A stretch of DNA of 64,000 nucleotides from Sphingomonas oryzagri (GCF_029906645.1 NZ_JARYGZ010000001.1:1049208-1113207), one strand, 5' to 3'. Positions 19,081 to 28,716 are shown, counted from the stretch's first letter. Numbers and translations are program-made. Notes: generated by a model not told the origin, from the letters alone.

Positions 19081-19430
19081 AGACTAAACCCTTCCATGTC
19101 GATGCAGATGTTGCCGTCCGGCGCGCGGCGATATTCCCGCCCGGCGATCCAGATGCCCCTGGCGATCTTCATGTAGACCGCGCGCTCGGAATAGCCGGTG
19201 ATCTCCGCGAATTTCCGGATGCGGACGAAGCGAGCCCAAGACGGCACACCGGAGCGACCGGGTGCCCGTCCGGTTGGATGATCGGGATCCCGCATGGGTG
19301 CCTCCATCCGCCCGTCCTGCTCCGATTCGCATTGCGCCGATCTCCGCCTGGACGAGGCCGGCACCGTGCCGGCCTCGTCCGGTTTGATCCCCTGCGAGGC
19401 AATGACCTCCCGAATATTTTCGTGCGTCAT
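19041..19430 (-). CDS. xis: Excisionase-like DNA-binding protein
   Basis: This is a protein of up to 129 residues whose second half is a winged-helix excisionase domain: VRIRKFAEITGYSERAVYMKIARG, then the wing [30 protein letters not shown]. The first 45 residues are low in order and a start at the internal methionine before RDPDHPTG is possible. The ATG at 19430 overlaps the DUF2274 stop (ATGA) and its own 3' end overlaps the integrase start. It probably steers the integrase toward excision. Confidence 0.82.
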   Translation of the reverse strand: MTHENIREVIASQGIKPDEAGTVPASSRRRSAQCESEQDGRMEAPMRDPDHPTGRAPGRSGVPSWARFVRIRKFAEITGYSERAVYMKIARGIWIAGREYRRAPDGNICIDMEGFSLWVEGGQAPAYRR

Positions 19431-19669
19431 GATGGCATCCCTCCGCCGGCGGCATCCGGTAACGCCCTATGCTTGGCGAATGCGCGATCGCTGGCGAGAA
19501 ACGCGGCCAGCATGTGCGGAACGAGATCGGCCACGGCCACCTGCGCGCCATATGTTGCCCGGTAGAGATCCGCATAGTCGCCGAGCATCTGGTGAAGCTC
19601 CGGGAGCACAGCGATCGTCATCTTGATCGGCGTCAGATCGGGGATCTTCGATAGCTTGATGCTGGTCAT
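19427..19669 (-). CDS. DUF2274 family protein
   Basis: This 80-residue protein (starting MTSIKLSKIPDLTPIKMTIAV) matches the DUF2274 family, which commonly follows trbI in alphaproteobacterial conjugative elements. It is overlapped at both ends: its ATG sits in the trbI stop (ATGA) and its own TGA overlaps the excisionase ATG. Function is unknown; the ribbon-like N-terminus with KMTIAVLPELHQMLGDYADLY suggests a small DNA-binding regulator of the element, which is inference. Confidence 0.85.
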   Translation of the reverse strand: MTSIKLSKIPDLTPIKMTIAVLPELHQMLGDYADLYRATYGAQVAVADLVPHMLAAFLASDRAFAKHRALPDAAGGGMPS

Positions 19670-20874
19670 TTCGCGGCTCCGGTCCAGCGACGCAGAACCA
19701 GGTCGCGGTGGACGATCAGGCGAATGGGTGCGCCGGGCCTGATCGTGATCGTCGGCTGGATATTGAGCGTCTTCGAGGTCAGCTGGTCGCCGGCGCGCGA
19801 CACGTTCTGTTCGCCCGACTGCCGGATGGCGTCGACCAGGCCGCCGCGACCGCTGAACTGCAGGTCCGCGCCGATCCCCAGCAGGGTCGAGATCGCAACA
19901 CCCTTCAGAAGCTGCCAAGTGTGGAAGTCCACCTTGTCTTCAAGCCCGGAATAACCCGACGCGTCGGTCGCAGGCACATTGTCGATCGAGATCGAGCTGC
20001 TGTCCGGCCAGATGATCCTCTGCCAGACGACAAGGGCGCGGCGCTGGCCGAACGCCACCACGGAATCGTAGCTGCCGATTAGTCGGGCGCCCTGCGGAAT
20101 GAGCAGGATGCGCCCCGTCGCGGTGTCGAAGACGTTTTGGGTGACCATCGCCGTGACCAGCCCCGGCAGATCGGATCTCAGCCCGGTGATGAGGCTGCCG
20201 GCGATGATCGTGCCCGCCGACAGCATATTGGGCGAGGCCGGCGCCATCATCGGGTGCGCATTGACCACGCCTTCCGTGTCGAGCGTCTTCACGAAATCGG
20301 CCTTATGCCCCTGCGCGTTCGGGTCGTTCCCTGGATCGAGACTGGTTTGGGTGGTAGTCGGAGGGGTCGTCGCCGCCGTTACCGATGATGTCGGCGCGGG
20401 TGCTGAATCGGACTTCGTCTGCACAAGCAGGCCTGATTGGCGGGCTTCCCGCAGGGCATCCGCCGCCTTTTGTTGCTCCGCCGCCACGGCGCTCTCGGCC
20501 ACGCCCGGTTGCTGCCCTGCATCCGTTACCAGCGTCGACTGCTGGTGTTCGAGGATCGGCTTGCCGAGATCGCCGGGCAGTGGCGGTCCCAGTTTCGGAA
20601 CGGCACCATAGCTCGACGGAAGGCCACTCAGTGCGTCGGGCGTACCGGACTGGGCTGGCTGCGAGAGATCGGACTGCTGGTCGCCTGCGGTGTGGATATG
20701 CGGTCGCAGTGCGACGTAGCCCAGCGTCGCCACTCCGCCCGCGCCGACGGCGGCGGCGCCGATGATCACGCCACGCTTGAACCGGGCGGCGAGCTGCGGC
20801 CGGGCGCGCAGGACCAACGTCTCCGGATCGACCTTAGGCGGCATGGCAGGGGCAGCGGGAGTCTCGGCCTCCAT
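19666..20874 (-). CDS. trbI: TrbI, conjugal transfer outer-membrane-core protein (VirB10-like)
   Basis: This 402-residue VirB10/TrbI-family protein spans the periplasm of the type IV secretion channel. It has a short cytoplasmic head, one membrane helix (about residues 35-55, GVIIGAAAVGAGGVATLGYVA), a proline/serine/threonine-rich periplasmic stretch and a conserved C-terminal beta domain (AGTIIAGSLITGLRSDLPGLVTA, LLIPQGARLIGSYDS). It follows trbG with a one-base stop/start overlap and ends in an ATGA overlap with DUF2274. Confidence 0.93.
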   Translation of the reverse strand: MEAETPAAPAMPPKVDPETLVLRARPQLAARFKRGVIIGAAAVGAGGVATLGYVALRPHIHTAGDQQSDLSQPAQSGTPDALSGLPSSYGAVPKLGPPLPGDLGKPILEHQQSTLVTDAGQQPGVAESAVAAEQQKAADALREARQSGLLVQTKSDSAPAPTSSVTAATTPPTTTQTSLDPGNDPNAQGHKADFVKTLDTEGVVNAHPMMAPASPNMLSAGTIIAGSLITGLRSDLPGLVTAMVTQNVFDTATGRILLIPQGARLIGSYDSVVAFGQRRALVVWQRIIWPDSSSISIDNVPATDASGYSGLEDKVDFHTWQLLKGVAISTLLGIGADLQFSGRGGLVDAIRQSGEQNVSRAGDQLTSKTLNIQPTITIRPGAPIRLIVHRDLVLRRWTGAAK

Positions 20875-21800
20875 CAGCCCCTCCTCTGAACCGCTGTCCG
20901 CGTCACGCGCACGACGTCCTGGTGCTTGAGACCGAGGCGGAGTTCGGCGGCGTCGAACAGGCGGTCGACGACGTAGAAATGGCCGCGCTGCCGGAAGTTG
21001 ACGAGTTCGGCCTCGCCCTTCGGGCCGACCAGGAAGAGCGGCGGCGCTTCCCCCTGCCCGAGCGCTGCCGGGAATTCGATGAATGTCTGCCGGCCGTCAT
21101 CGAACGCGCGCAGCGGGCGCCAGTCGGGATTGTCGCCGCTGATCGCGTAATTGAAATGGAGTGCCGTCAGATCGACGCCCGATGCCACGGGTGCGGCGGC
21201 CTCGGCGTCCTTCGCAGCCCGCTGGATCGCCAGCAGCTGGTCTTGCGGATAGGTCCAGGACAAGGCCGACATCGCCGTCGCCGGCGTGCTCGACAGCGCG
21301 ATGTGGTAGGTCCGCCTGTCTGTCGTCACGACCAGATTCGTTACCAGCCCGGCCGAGAAGGGCTTCACCAGAATATGCGAGCGCTTGGCGTCGCCCGTGC
21401 CGCTGCTCGTGTCGCCGATCACCCAGCGGGCGGTGTCGCCGGATGCCACCGCGCCCAGCACCTCACCGGGCTGGAGCATGATGTCGGTCACCTGGCCCGG
21501 CGCCGCATAGGCGCGGTACACGACGCCGTCCGAGAAGGGGTAGATCTGCATGGCGGCGACGAAACCGGACGGGATCGGCGCCATGGTCGCCGCCCGATTG
21601 GCTACCGTCACCGTCCGAACATCGACGGAACTGACAGGATGACGCGGCTCGCGGTCCGGAACCGCTATCGGGGCTGGTGCGATCACGGGGGTGGTTGCCG
21701 AAGACGACGACGGCCCGGTCGCGGGCGCGGCCGGTGGCATATCGGCGGCAATCAGCGTCACAGCGCCGATCAGCAGGATCGATTTCTGATTACGGTTCAC
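20874..21800 (-). CDS. trbG: TrbG, conjugal transfer protein (VirB9-like)
   Basis: This is a 308-residue VirB9/TrbG homologue, an outer-membrane-complex component of the transfer channel. Translation most likely begins at the GTG at 21800, which follows a strong GGAGG site and gives a signal-like N-terminus (NRNQKSILLIGAVTLIAA). A proline-rich linker is followed by the beta-sandwich with AAPGQVTDIMLQPGE, ILVKPFSAGLVTNLVV and a C-terminal part with HFYVVDRLFDAAELRLG. GTG overlaps the trbF stop. Confidence 0.92.
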   Translation of the reverse strand: MNRNQKSILLIGAVTLIAADMPPAAPATGPSSSSATTPVIAPAPIAVPDREPRHPVSSVDVRTVTVANRAATMAPIPSGFVAAMQIYPFSDGVVYRAYAAPGQVTDIMLQPGEVLGAVASGDTARWVIGDTSSGTGDAKRSHILVKPFSAGLVTNLVVTTDRRTYHIALSSTPATAMSALSWTYPQDQLLAIQRAAKDAEAAAPVASGVDLTALHFNYAISGDNPDWRPLRAFDDGRQTFIEFPAALGQGEAPPLFLVGPKGEAELVNFRQRGHFYVVDRLFDAAELRLGLKHQDVVRVTRTAVQRRG

Positions 21801-22564
21801 GGCTGGACCTCCTTCGTGGGTTGTGAGAGATCGGCAGCGGCCGGTGCGACCGCGCTCGGCGCGGCAGGCGCAGGCGGCATGGGTTCGAGCTCGCGGCTCC
21901 AGTCGATCGCATCGACATAGATGCCGAGCGGGTTCTTCCGGAGCGTGTCGGCGTTCGCCGGCGGTTGACGCACGATGGTGAGAATCGCCGTCCAGTGGCT
22001 GGTCCCGGACGCGGCACCGTGATCGTAGGCTGTCTCCGTCCATTTCACCTGGAAGGAGCGGTCGGAGGCCCGCACGACGCTCGTCACCTCGACCGAGACC
22101 GTTCGATCGCCAAGATCGGAAAACGGATTGGCGGCCCGCGCATAGTCGCCAATCGCCTGACCGCCGCGACGGGTCACGAAATCATAGGCCTCGAGCCAGC
22201 TGCGCCGCATCAGCACCGGATCGAGCGACACTGTCCGGATGTCGCTGATGAAATGGGCAAGATGCCAGGCGATCTGCGGGTCGGTCGGCTGATAGCCAGC
22301 CTCGGCCGGCGATACCGCCCTCGCCTCGCCCAGCCGGTCGACCTCGACAACATAGGGCGTGACGCGGCTCTGTGTGGATTGCCAGATTAGCCCAATCGCC
22401 ATCGCGCCACTGAGCCCCAGGCAACCGAAGGCCATCAGCCGCCAGTTGCGGGCCTGGACGCGGGCCGACCCAATCCGCTCGTCCCAGAGCTGACCGGCAC
22501 GCGCGAACGGCGTCTCGGGCTCGGGCGTGCGGCCGTAGCGTTGCAAACTCCGTCGGAATTGCAT
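21797..22564 (-). CDS. trbF: TrbF, conjugal transfer protein (VirB8-like)
   Basis: This 255-residue VirB8-type assembly factor has an N-terminal cytoplasmic segment, one transmembrane helix (about 44-64) and a periplasmic NTF2-like domain (WHLAHFISDIRTVSLDPVLMRRSWLEAYDF, then FQVKWTETAYD). The ATG at 22564 follows a short gap after trbL. A proline/alanine-rich C-terminal tail follows the family domain. The TGA overlaps the GTG start of trbG. Confidence 0.93.
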   Translation of the reverse strand: MQFRRSLQRYGRTPEPETPFARAGQLWDERIGSARVQARNWRLMAFGCLGLSGAMAIGLIWQSTQSRVTPYVVEVDRLGEARAVSPAEAGYQPTDPQIAWHLAHFISDIRTVSLDPVLMRRSWLEAYDFVTRRGGQAIGDYARAANPFSDLGDRTVSVEVTSVVRASDRSFQVKWTETAYDHGAASGTSHWTAILTIVRQPPANADTLRKNPLGIYVDAIDWSRELEPMPPAPAAPSAVAPAAADLSQPTKEVQP

Positions 22565-22568
22565 GGGC

Positions 22569-23849
22569 TCAATCCTCCTTCTCGGAAATGTCTGGGGTGG
22601 CGGCCGCGCCGCCGCTGTCACCTTCGCGCAGCGTCTGTGCGACGGTTTGGCGCACATGGCGGGCCGATTGCTGCGACTGGACGGCGCGCGCCCAGGCCGG
22701 CATATCGGGCGCGTCGTTAGCGGCGGCCGGGGCTTGGCCGGTCATGCTGCTCCAGGCGGCGTTACGCCCACTCTCCGCCGCTGAACGGAGACCGAAAGCG
22801 TCGGACATACGGGCACGAGCCGCGCCGCCAGCCGCGCGGCCGACACCGGACAATCCGGCGGAGATGCTCGAGGAGCCGGCCGCTTCCTGGCCCATGCCGT
22901 AGGCGGCCTTCGTGGCGGCGCCCATGGCGGTGCCGGCGCGGACCGCACCAAGTGCGGCGCCAGCGGCTGCGCCGCCGACCGATGCGGCCGCCATTGCGGC
23001 GCCCGCAACGCCGACGGCGGTGCCTACCACAGCGCCTGCGCCGAGTTGGGGCGCGCCGGCGACCAGGCCCGACGCGATGGACGGCCCGTAGATGCCGAGG
23101 CCGAACATGGCGAGGCTGGCGAGGACCAGGCTCATCGCCTGCCCGATGTCGGGCTCCTTGCCCTGGAGGGCGGCGGTGAACTCGGCGAAATAGTTGGAGC
23201 CGATGCCGACGATGACGGCGAGCACCATCACCTTGATGCCCGAGGAGACCACGCCGCCCAGCACACGCTCGGCCAGGAAGCTGGTGCGGTTCCAGAAAGC
23301 GAAGGGGACGAGTACGAAGCCGGCGAGCGTCGTTAGCTTGAACTCGAGGATGCAGACGAACATCTGCACGGCGAGGATGAAAAAGGCCAAGACGACGATC
23401 GCCCAGGCCAGCACCAGCACCACGATCTCGAGCACGTTGTCGAAAAAGGTGGTGAAGCCGGTCAGCTGGCTCGCTTGCTGGAGCAGCGGCCAGGCAGCCG
23501 AGAAGCCGATGCCGGCGAGCTTTCCGGGCTTGAGCAGGTCGGCCGCCGACATCGTGCCGCCGCCGGCCTTGAGACCGAGTGCGGAGAAGCTGTTGAAGAT
23601 GATCTTCGAGAGCGACGCGAAGTTGGTCAGGATGTAGGCGAAGGCGCCGACATAGAGGATCTTGCGGACGAAGCGGATCATGATGTCCTGCTCCGACCCC
23701 GTCGCCCAGAAGAGCGCGGCGAGCGTGACGTCGATCCCGATCAGGATGGCGCTGAGGCTGTGAAGGTCTGGGCCGAGCAGGCCGAAGCCGCTATCGATGT
23801 AGCTCGAAAAGCTACTCAGAAACTGATCGATGACATTGAGATCGCCCAT
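22569..23849 (-). CDS. trbL: TrbL, conjugal transfer membrane protein (VirB6-like)
   Basis: This is a 426-residue polytopic inner-membrane component of the mating channel with about six to eight hydrophobic helices in the first 260 residues. A long glycine/alanine-rich and then polar C-terminal tail follows, as in other TrbL proteins. ATG 23849 begins MGDLNVIDQFLSSFSSYID, the typical TrbL start. The 113 bases upstream, between trbJ and trbL, hold no recognisable trbK gene. Confidence 0.92.
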   Translation of the reverse strand: MGDLNVIDQFLSSFSSYIDSGFGLLGPDLHSLSAILIGIDVTLAALFWATGSEQDIMIRFVRKILYVGAFAYILTNFASLSKIIFNSFSALGLKAGGGTMSAADLLKPGKLAGIGFSAAWPLLQQASQLTGFTTFFDNVLEIVVLVLAWAIVVLAFFILAVQMFVCILEFKLTTLAGFVLVPFAFWNRTSFLAERVLGGVVSSGIKVMVLAVIVGIGSNYFAEFTAALQGKEPDIGQAMSLVLASLAMFGLGIYGPSIASGLVAGAPQLGAGAVVGTAVGVAGAAMAAASVGGAAAGAALGAVRAGTAMGAATKAAYGMGQEAAGSSSISAGLSGVGRAAGGAARARMSDAFGLRSAAESGRNAAWSSMTGQAPAAANDAPDMPAWARAVQSQQSARHVRQTVAQTLREGDSGGAAATPDISEKED

Positions 23850-23962
23850 ATTCGCAGATCCTGTGAGGAGAGTCGCGGGACGCACCTGGGGGGAGCGACC
23901 AGGCGCGCCCCGCGACGACGCGGCAGGAGGTGTGCGACTGCCGCGCCGATCCGGCCCCCGGC

Positions 23963-24679
23963 TTACTGGGGGGTGTAAGCGGAGCCGGAACCTAGGAACT
24001 TGGTGGTGGCAGCCTGCCCGTCGGACTCGGCCTGGTCGCGGCGCGCCTGATCGATCGCCTGCGCACGGTACTGGGCGGCGACCATCTGCTCGATCTGGAA
24101 CTGCTGCTTGGCTGTGAGCGCGAGCAGCTGGTTGGTCGCCTGCGCCGCCTGCAGCGCGCCGCTCGCCCCTTGGCTCTTGGCGATGATGGTGTTCAGGCTA
24201 GTCGCGTCGGACTGGACGTTCTCGACGATCTGGGCCTGCACCGTCATCGTGTGCTGGTAAGCGGACATCGCCGTCCGGTAGCGGGTGTTGGCCTGATTCG
24301 CCCTTTGAGCATTGGTCATCAACTGGCTGAAACTACTCGGGAAGAGTTGCTGGAACTGGTTCTTCATCGTGTCGACGCGGAACTGGATGCCGGACGCTTG
24401 GCCCATCAGCGTCTGGATCTGCTGGAGCGTCGCGGTCAGCGGCCCCAGCTCCGAGAATCCGATCGTCTCCAGATTGCGCGCTTGATTAAGCAGGCTGGTG
24501 GCCTGGTTCTGCAGCGACTGGATCTGGTTGTTGATCTGCTGGAGCGTGCGCGCGGCCGTCAGCACGTTCTGGCTGTAGTTGCTAGGATCGAAGACGATGA
24601 TGGCGTCGGCCGGTGCCGGCACCAACGTGGTGGTCGATACCGAGGCGAGCATCATCACGATTGGGATCAGACGTTTCAC
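23963..24679 (-). CDS. trbJ: TrbJ, conjugal transfer pilus-associated protein (VirB5-like)
   Basis: This 238-residue secreted protein has a signal peptide (MKRLIPIVMMLASVSTTTLV, cleavage near the APADA segment) followed by long amphipathic helices (LTAARTLQQINNQIQSLQNQATSLLNQARNLE) typical of TrbJ/VirB5. It is thought to act at the pilus tip or in mating-pair contact. The ATG overlaps the trbE stop (ATGA). Confidence 0.92.
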   Translation of the reverse strand: MKRLIPIVMMLASVSTTTLVPAPADAIIVFDPSNYSQNVLTAARTLQQINNQIQSLQNQATSLLNQARNLETIGFSELGPLTATLQQIQTLMGQASGIQFRVDTMKNQFQQLFPSSFSQLMTNAQRANQANTRYRTAMSAYQHTMTVQAQIVENVQSDATSLNTIIAKSQGASGALQAAQATNQLLALTAKQQFQIEQMVAAQYRAQAIDQARRDQAESDGQAATTKFLGSGSAYTPQ

Positions 24680-27123
24680 GACAGGTCTCCATTGGTCTGG
24701 GGGGCAGCGAAATCGGTGATCAGCGCCGGCGCCCAGGCCGGGCCCGCGGCGCGCAGGAAGTGCGCGGCGAAATCTTCGGTCCCATGCTCGGCGAGGATCG
24801 AGTCGATCGTCTTCTGGCTGGCGGGATCGGACGATCCGCAGAGCGACAGCGTGACCGGGCCGAGCCCCAGTTCGAACAGGCGGTTCCCGCGTGCGGACTG
24901 GAGATAATAGTGCCGCTTCGGTGTGGCGCGGGCGATCAGCTCGATCTGGCGCTGGTTAAGCCCGAAGCGCTCGTACGTCGCCCTGCCCTGTGGCTCGATC
25001 GCGCGATCGTTGGGCAGGAAGATGCGCTGTGGGCAGCTTTCGATGATGGCGGGTGCGATGGTGCTGCCGGCGATGTCGGCGAGGCTCTGGGTCGCGAACA
25101 ACACGGCAACATTGCGCTTGCGGAGCACTTTCAGCCATTCGCGGATGCGCGCGGCGAAGAGCGGGTGGTCGAGGAAGATCCAGGCCTCATCGAGGATCAG
25201 CAGCGTCGGCCTGCCGTCGAATCGCTCTTCCAGCCGATGGAAGAGATAGGTCAGCACCGGTGCGACGACGCCCGCCTGCCCCATCAGCGCCTCGGTATCG
25301 AAGCACTGGACCTGCGCGATCCGGAAGCTCTCGTCCGATGCGTCGAGCAACCGGCCATAGGGTCCGTCGATCGTGTAGGGGGCGAGCGCGGTGCGAAGCC
25401 CGTTGGACGGCAAGAGCAGGCCGAGACCGGTCAGTGTCCGCTCCGCGACAGGCGCGGTCGCGAGATTGCCGAGCGCCGCCCAGATGGCATCCTTGATCTC
25501 GGGCGTGACCAGCACCTTCTCGTGAGCGAGTAGCGCCGCGATCCACTCCGCCGCCCAGGCGCGCTCGCTCTGCCGATCGATGTGGCGCAGCGGCTGGAAG
25601 GCGATCGCGTCACCCTCCTCACCGCCGATGCCCAGCGCATGATGCGCGCCGCCCATCGCCAGCACGGCCGCGCGCGCCGAATAGCCCTTGTCGAAGATGA
25701 TGACCTGCGACTCCGGATAGCGGCGGAATTGCAGGGCGAGCAGTGAGAGGAGGACCGATTTGCCGGCACCAGTAGGACCGACGACCAGCATATGCCCGAC
25801 GTCACCGATATGGGTGGATAGCCGGAAGGGCGTCGATCCCGACGTCTTGGCGATGAGCAAGGGCGGCCCGCCGAGGTGGCGGTTCTCCGCTGGCCCCGCC
25901 CAGACGCTTGATAGCGGCATCAGGTGGGCGAGGTTCAGCGTGTGGACCAGCGGCTGGCGGACATTGGCGTAGGCATGTCCCGGCAGCGACGACAGCCAGG
26001 CTTCGACCGCGTTCACCGTCTCGCGGATCACCGTGAAGCCGAGCCCGTTGACGATCCGCTCGACCGCCCTCGCCTTCTCCTCGACCCGCTCGCGATCCGT
26101 ATCCGCGACGGTGATGGTGGTGGTCAGATACCCGAAGGCGACATGGTCACCGCCAAGTGCCTGGAGCGCGGCATCGGCATCGGCGACCTTGTTGTCGGCG
26201 TCGCTGTCGGTCAGTGCCGTCGGCTGGTTATACATCACCTCACGCAGCATCGCGGTGACCGACTTGCGCTTGTTGAACCACTGGCGGCGCAGTTTGGTCA
26301 GCGTGTTCGTCGCCATCGCCTTGTCGAGGCTGATGAAGCGGGTCGCCCAGCGATAGGCGAAGTCGGCGGCGTTCAGCGCATCGAGGATTCCCGGCCGGCT
26401 GAGCGTCGGGAAGCCGAGCACGGTCAGCGTGCGCAGGTGCTGATCGCCGAGCCGCGGTTCCAGCCCACCGACCAGCGACGTGTCGGCGAGCAGCCCGTCG
26501 AGGTACATGGGCGACTCGGGAACGGTGACGTCATGCCGCCGTGTCGAGATCGTCCGGTGCAGGTAGGTGAGCGTCTTGCCCGAGGTGAGCACGCGTATCT
26601 CGGGCATGAAGGCCGCGAAGAGGTCGAAGGCCCGGTCGGTCTCGGCGATGAAGTGGATCAGCGCGCCCCGCCAGTCGCGGCCCTTCGGCGCCTCTGGGCT
26701 TTCAATCAGCGACCGCGTCGCGCTGTCCTGGCCATCGGGTTGGGGCAGCCAGAGCAGCGTCAGATGGTAGGCGCTCTCGAAATGCTGACCCTGTTCGAGG
26801 AAATCTGCGCGGCGCTCGCGATCGACCAGCCAGGATGCCGCGTCCGGGAATGCGCTGTCGGGATAGGTGTTCGCCTCGTGCCGCTCGGCGTCGAGGAAGA
26901 GCGCCCAGCCGGTGCCGAAGCGCTTGAGCACGTTGTTCGCCCGCGCGCAGGCACCGACCAGTTCGGCCTCGGTCGCGCTTTCGAGATCGGGGCCGCGAAA
27001 GGCGAATGTCCGCTGGAAGCTGCCGTCCTTGTTGAGGACGATGCCGGGCGCCACCAGCGCCGCCCAGGGCAGATGGTCGGCAAGTCGGTCGGCGGACGAG
27101 CGATATTCGGCGATGTTCAGCAT
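24676..27123 (-). CDS. trbE: TrbE, conjugal transfer ATPase (VirB4-like)
   Basis: This 815-residue VirB4/TrbE ATPase energises pilus and channel assembly. Walker A is VVGPTGAGKSVLLSLL and Walker B LLILDEAWIFLDHP; the CagE/TrbE N-terminal domain precedes them. The ATG at 27123 (MLNIAEYRSSADRLADHLPW) is the family start; the open frame continues upstream without a homologous N-terminus. It overlaps the trbD stop by 7 bases and the trbJ start by 4. Length is normal for the family. Confidence 0.95.
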   Translation of the reverse strand: MLNIAEYRSSADRLADHLPWAALVAPGIVLNKDGSFQRTFAFRGPDLESATEAELVGACARANNVLKRFGTGWALFLDAERHEANTYPDSAFPDAASWLVDRERRADFLEQGQHFESAYHLTLLWLPQPDGQDSATRSLIESPEAPKGRDWRGALIHFIAETDRAFDLFAAFMPEIRVLTSGKTLTYLHRTISTRRHDVTVPESPMYLDGLLADTSLVGGLEPRLGDQHLRTLTVLGFPTLSRPGILDALNAADFAYRWATRFISLDKAMATNTLTKLRRQWFNKRKSVTAMLREVMYNQPTALTDSDADNKVADADAALQALGGDHVAFGYLTTTITVADTDRERVEEKARAVERIVNGLGFTVIRETVNAVEAWLSSLPGHAYANVRQPLVHTLNLAHLMPLSSVWAGPAENRHLGGPPLLIAKTSGSTPFRLSTHIGDVGHMLVVGPTGAGKSVLLSLLALQFRRYPESQVIIFDKGYSARAAVLAMGGAHHALGIGGEEGDAIAFQPLRHIDRQSERAWAAEWIAALLAHEKVLVTPEIKDAIWAALGNLATAPVAERTLTGLGLLLPSNGLRTALAPYTIDGPYGRLLDASDESFRIAQVQCFDTEALMGQAGVVAPVLTYLFHRLEERFDGRPTLLILDEAWIFLDHPLFAARIREWLKVLRKRNVAVLFATQSLADIAGSTIAPAIIESCPQRIFLPNDRAIEPQGRATYERFGLNQRQIELIARATPKRHYYLQSARGNRLFELGLGPVTLSLCGSSDPASQKTIDSILAEHGTEDFAAHFLRAAGPAWAPALITDFAAPQTNGDLS

Positions 27124-27401
27124 ACCCAGTGGCCTTTCTGGCGGAGATGGCGGGCTAGGACCGGCGCGAAGCTCGGATCTCGGCGCGCTGCGAGAATGGC
27201 CGCACTGTGGCCGATCGCCCAGACGACCAGCCCGGCGACCCATTGCTGGAGCCCGAGCCCCAGCGCGGCGGCCAGCGTGCCGTTGACGATGGCGAGGCCG
27301 CGCGGTGCACCGCCGAGGAGGATCGGGCTGCCGAGGCTCGCGTGGATCGGGACTTCGAAGCCGGCGATGTGATCGCCAGCCTCGTCGCGGGCGGTGGTCA
27401 T
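27117..27401 (-). CDS. trbD: TrbD, conjugal transfer membrane protein (VirB3-like)
   Basis: This small 94-residue inner-membrane protein has two close hydrophobic helices (GGAPRGLAIVNGTLAAALG and VAGLVVWAIGHSAAILAA) as in TrbD/VirB3. The N-terminal HASLGSPILLGGAPRG motif is conserved in the family. It overlaps trbC by ATGA and trbE by seven bases, so these are tightly coupled. Confidence 0.9.
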   Translation of the reverse strand: MTTARDEAGDHIAGFEVPIHASLGSPILLGGAPRGLAIVNGTLAAALGLGLQQWVAGLVVWAIGHSAAILAARRDPSFAPVLARHLRQKGHWVC

Positions 27402-27727
27402 GCGACCAGCGCCCCGCCGCCGAAGCTGAAGAAGCTCAGGAAAAAGCTCGATGCGGCGAACGCGATCGAGAGGCCGAAGACGATCTGGATGAGCCGGCGG
27501 AACCCGCCGGCCGTCTCGCCGAAGGCGAGCGTCAGGCCGGTCGTGATGATGATGATCACCGCGACGATCTTGGCGACAGGGCCCTGCACCGAGTCTAGGA
27601 TCTGCTGCAATGGAGCTTCCCACGGCATGCCCGTGCCCGACGCCTGCGCCGCGGTGGCGGTTAACAGGGCGAGAGGAAGCGCAAGCCACCAACGGCGCGG
27701 CGAACGGGCACGACAAGAGACGAGCAT
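27398..27727 (-). CDS. trbC: TrbC, conjugal pilin subunit (VirB2-like)
   Basis: This is a 109-residue prepilin with a long, positively charged signal segment (RARSPRRWWLALPLALLTATAAQA) followed by two hydrophobic helices (IVAVIIIITTGLTLAFG and GLSIAFAASSFFLSFFSF). This architecture is that of TrbC/VirB2 pilin. It ends in an ATGA overlap with trbD. Confidence 0.9.
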   Translation of the reverse strand: MLVSCRARSPRRWWLALPLALLTATAAQASGTGMPWEAPLQQILDSVQGPVAKIVAVIIIITTGLTLAFGETAGGFRRLIQIVFGLSIAFAASSFFLSFFSFGGGALVA

Positions 27728-27729
27728 GG

Positions 27730-28716
27730 TCAGACTCCTTTGAGGTTTGGGGCAGTGAGGAGATCGAAGAGGGCGAAGCCGCCGTCCGGATCGACGCCGG
27801 CGACGCGCAGCACCTGGTCGACGCGGCGCCCGGCACCGCGACCGGCGATGAACACAATGATGTCAATGGCGTCGGCGACGAGCGCGCGCGGCACCATGAC
27901 GACGGCCTCCTGGACGAGCTGCTCGATGCGGTTGAGCGCCGACGCCGCGCTATTGGCGTGCACCGTCGCGATCCCGCCCGGATGGCCGGTGTTCCAGGCC
28001 TTGAGCATGTCGAGCGCTTCCGGCCCGCGCACTTCGCCGACGACAATCCGGTCTGGGCGTAGGCGCAGGGTCGAGCGGACGAGGTCAGTCATCGAGACCG
28101 TGCCGGGACGGGTCCGCAGTGCCACCGTGTCGGGCGCCTGACTCTGCAGCTCGCGCGTATCCTCGATCAGGATCACGCGCTCGTCGAGATGAGCCATCTC
28201 GGCCAGCAGCGCGTTCGCAAGCGTCGTCTTGCCCGAGCTCGTCCCGCCGGCAACGAGGATGTTGCGCCGCTCGACGACCGCCATCGACAGGATGCGCGCA
28301 GTGTCCGCATCCATGAAACCATCGGTCACATAATCGACCAGCCGATGGATGCGCGTCGCGGGCTTTCGGATCGAGAAGCATGGACCGGTCGAGACCGGGG
28401 GGAGCAGGCCTTCGAAACGCTCGCCGGCAACGCCTTCCTCGCGTGGCGGCAATTCCGCCGACACGATGGGCGCGTCACTCCTGATCTCGGTCCGCGCGTG
28501 GCTCGCTACCAGACGGACGATACGCTCGACCTGGTCGGCATCGATGGTGATGCCCGTCTCGACGCGCCCTTCGCCGAGCACGTCAAGGCGAAGCTGACCG
28601 TCCGGATTGACCATGATCTCGAGCACGCGTGGATCGGCGAGCGCTGCCGCGATGCCGGCGCCCATGGCGGTGCGAAGCATGGCGCGCCGCCGATCAGCGG
28701 AGACGGAAGCGGTCAT
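27730..28716 (-). CDS. trbB: TrbB, conjugal transfer secretion ATPase (VirB11-like)
   Basis: This 328-residue hexameric traffic ATPase of the VirB11 family has an N-terminal domain with ADPRVLEIMVNPDG, Walker A GGTSSGKTT (about residues 157-165), an Asp box LIEDTREL, and the conserved RPDRIVVGEVRGPEALDMLKAWNTGHPG block containing Walker B and the His box. Its start overlaps the CopG-like stop by ATGA and trbC starts just after its stop. It powers pilus biogenesis at the inner membrane. Confidence 0.95.
   Translation of the reverse strand: MTASVSADRRRAMLRTAMGAGIAAALADPRVLEIMVNPDGQLRLDVLGEGRVETGITIDADQVERIVRLVASHARTEIRSDAPIVSAELPPREEGVAGERFEGLLPPVSTGPCFSIRKPATRIHRLVDYVTDGFMDADTARILSMAVVERRNILVAGGTSSGKTTLANALLAEMAHLDERVILIEDTRELQSQAPDTVALRTRPGTVSMTDLVRSTLRLRPDRIVVGEVRGPEALDMLKAWNTGHPGGIATVHANSAASALNRIEQLVQEAVVMVPRALVADAIDIIVFIAGRGAGRRVDQVLRVAGVDPDGGFALFDLLTAPNLKGV

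Noticed and set aside
25924..27372. 482-codon plus-strand frame over trbE
   Set aside because: Antisense shadow of the TrbE ATPase gene; no motif.
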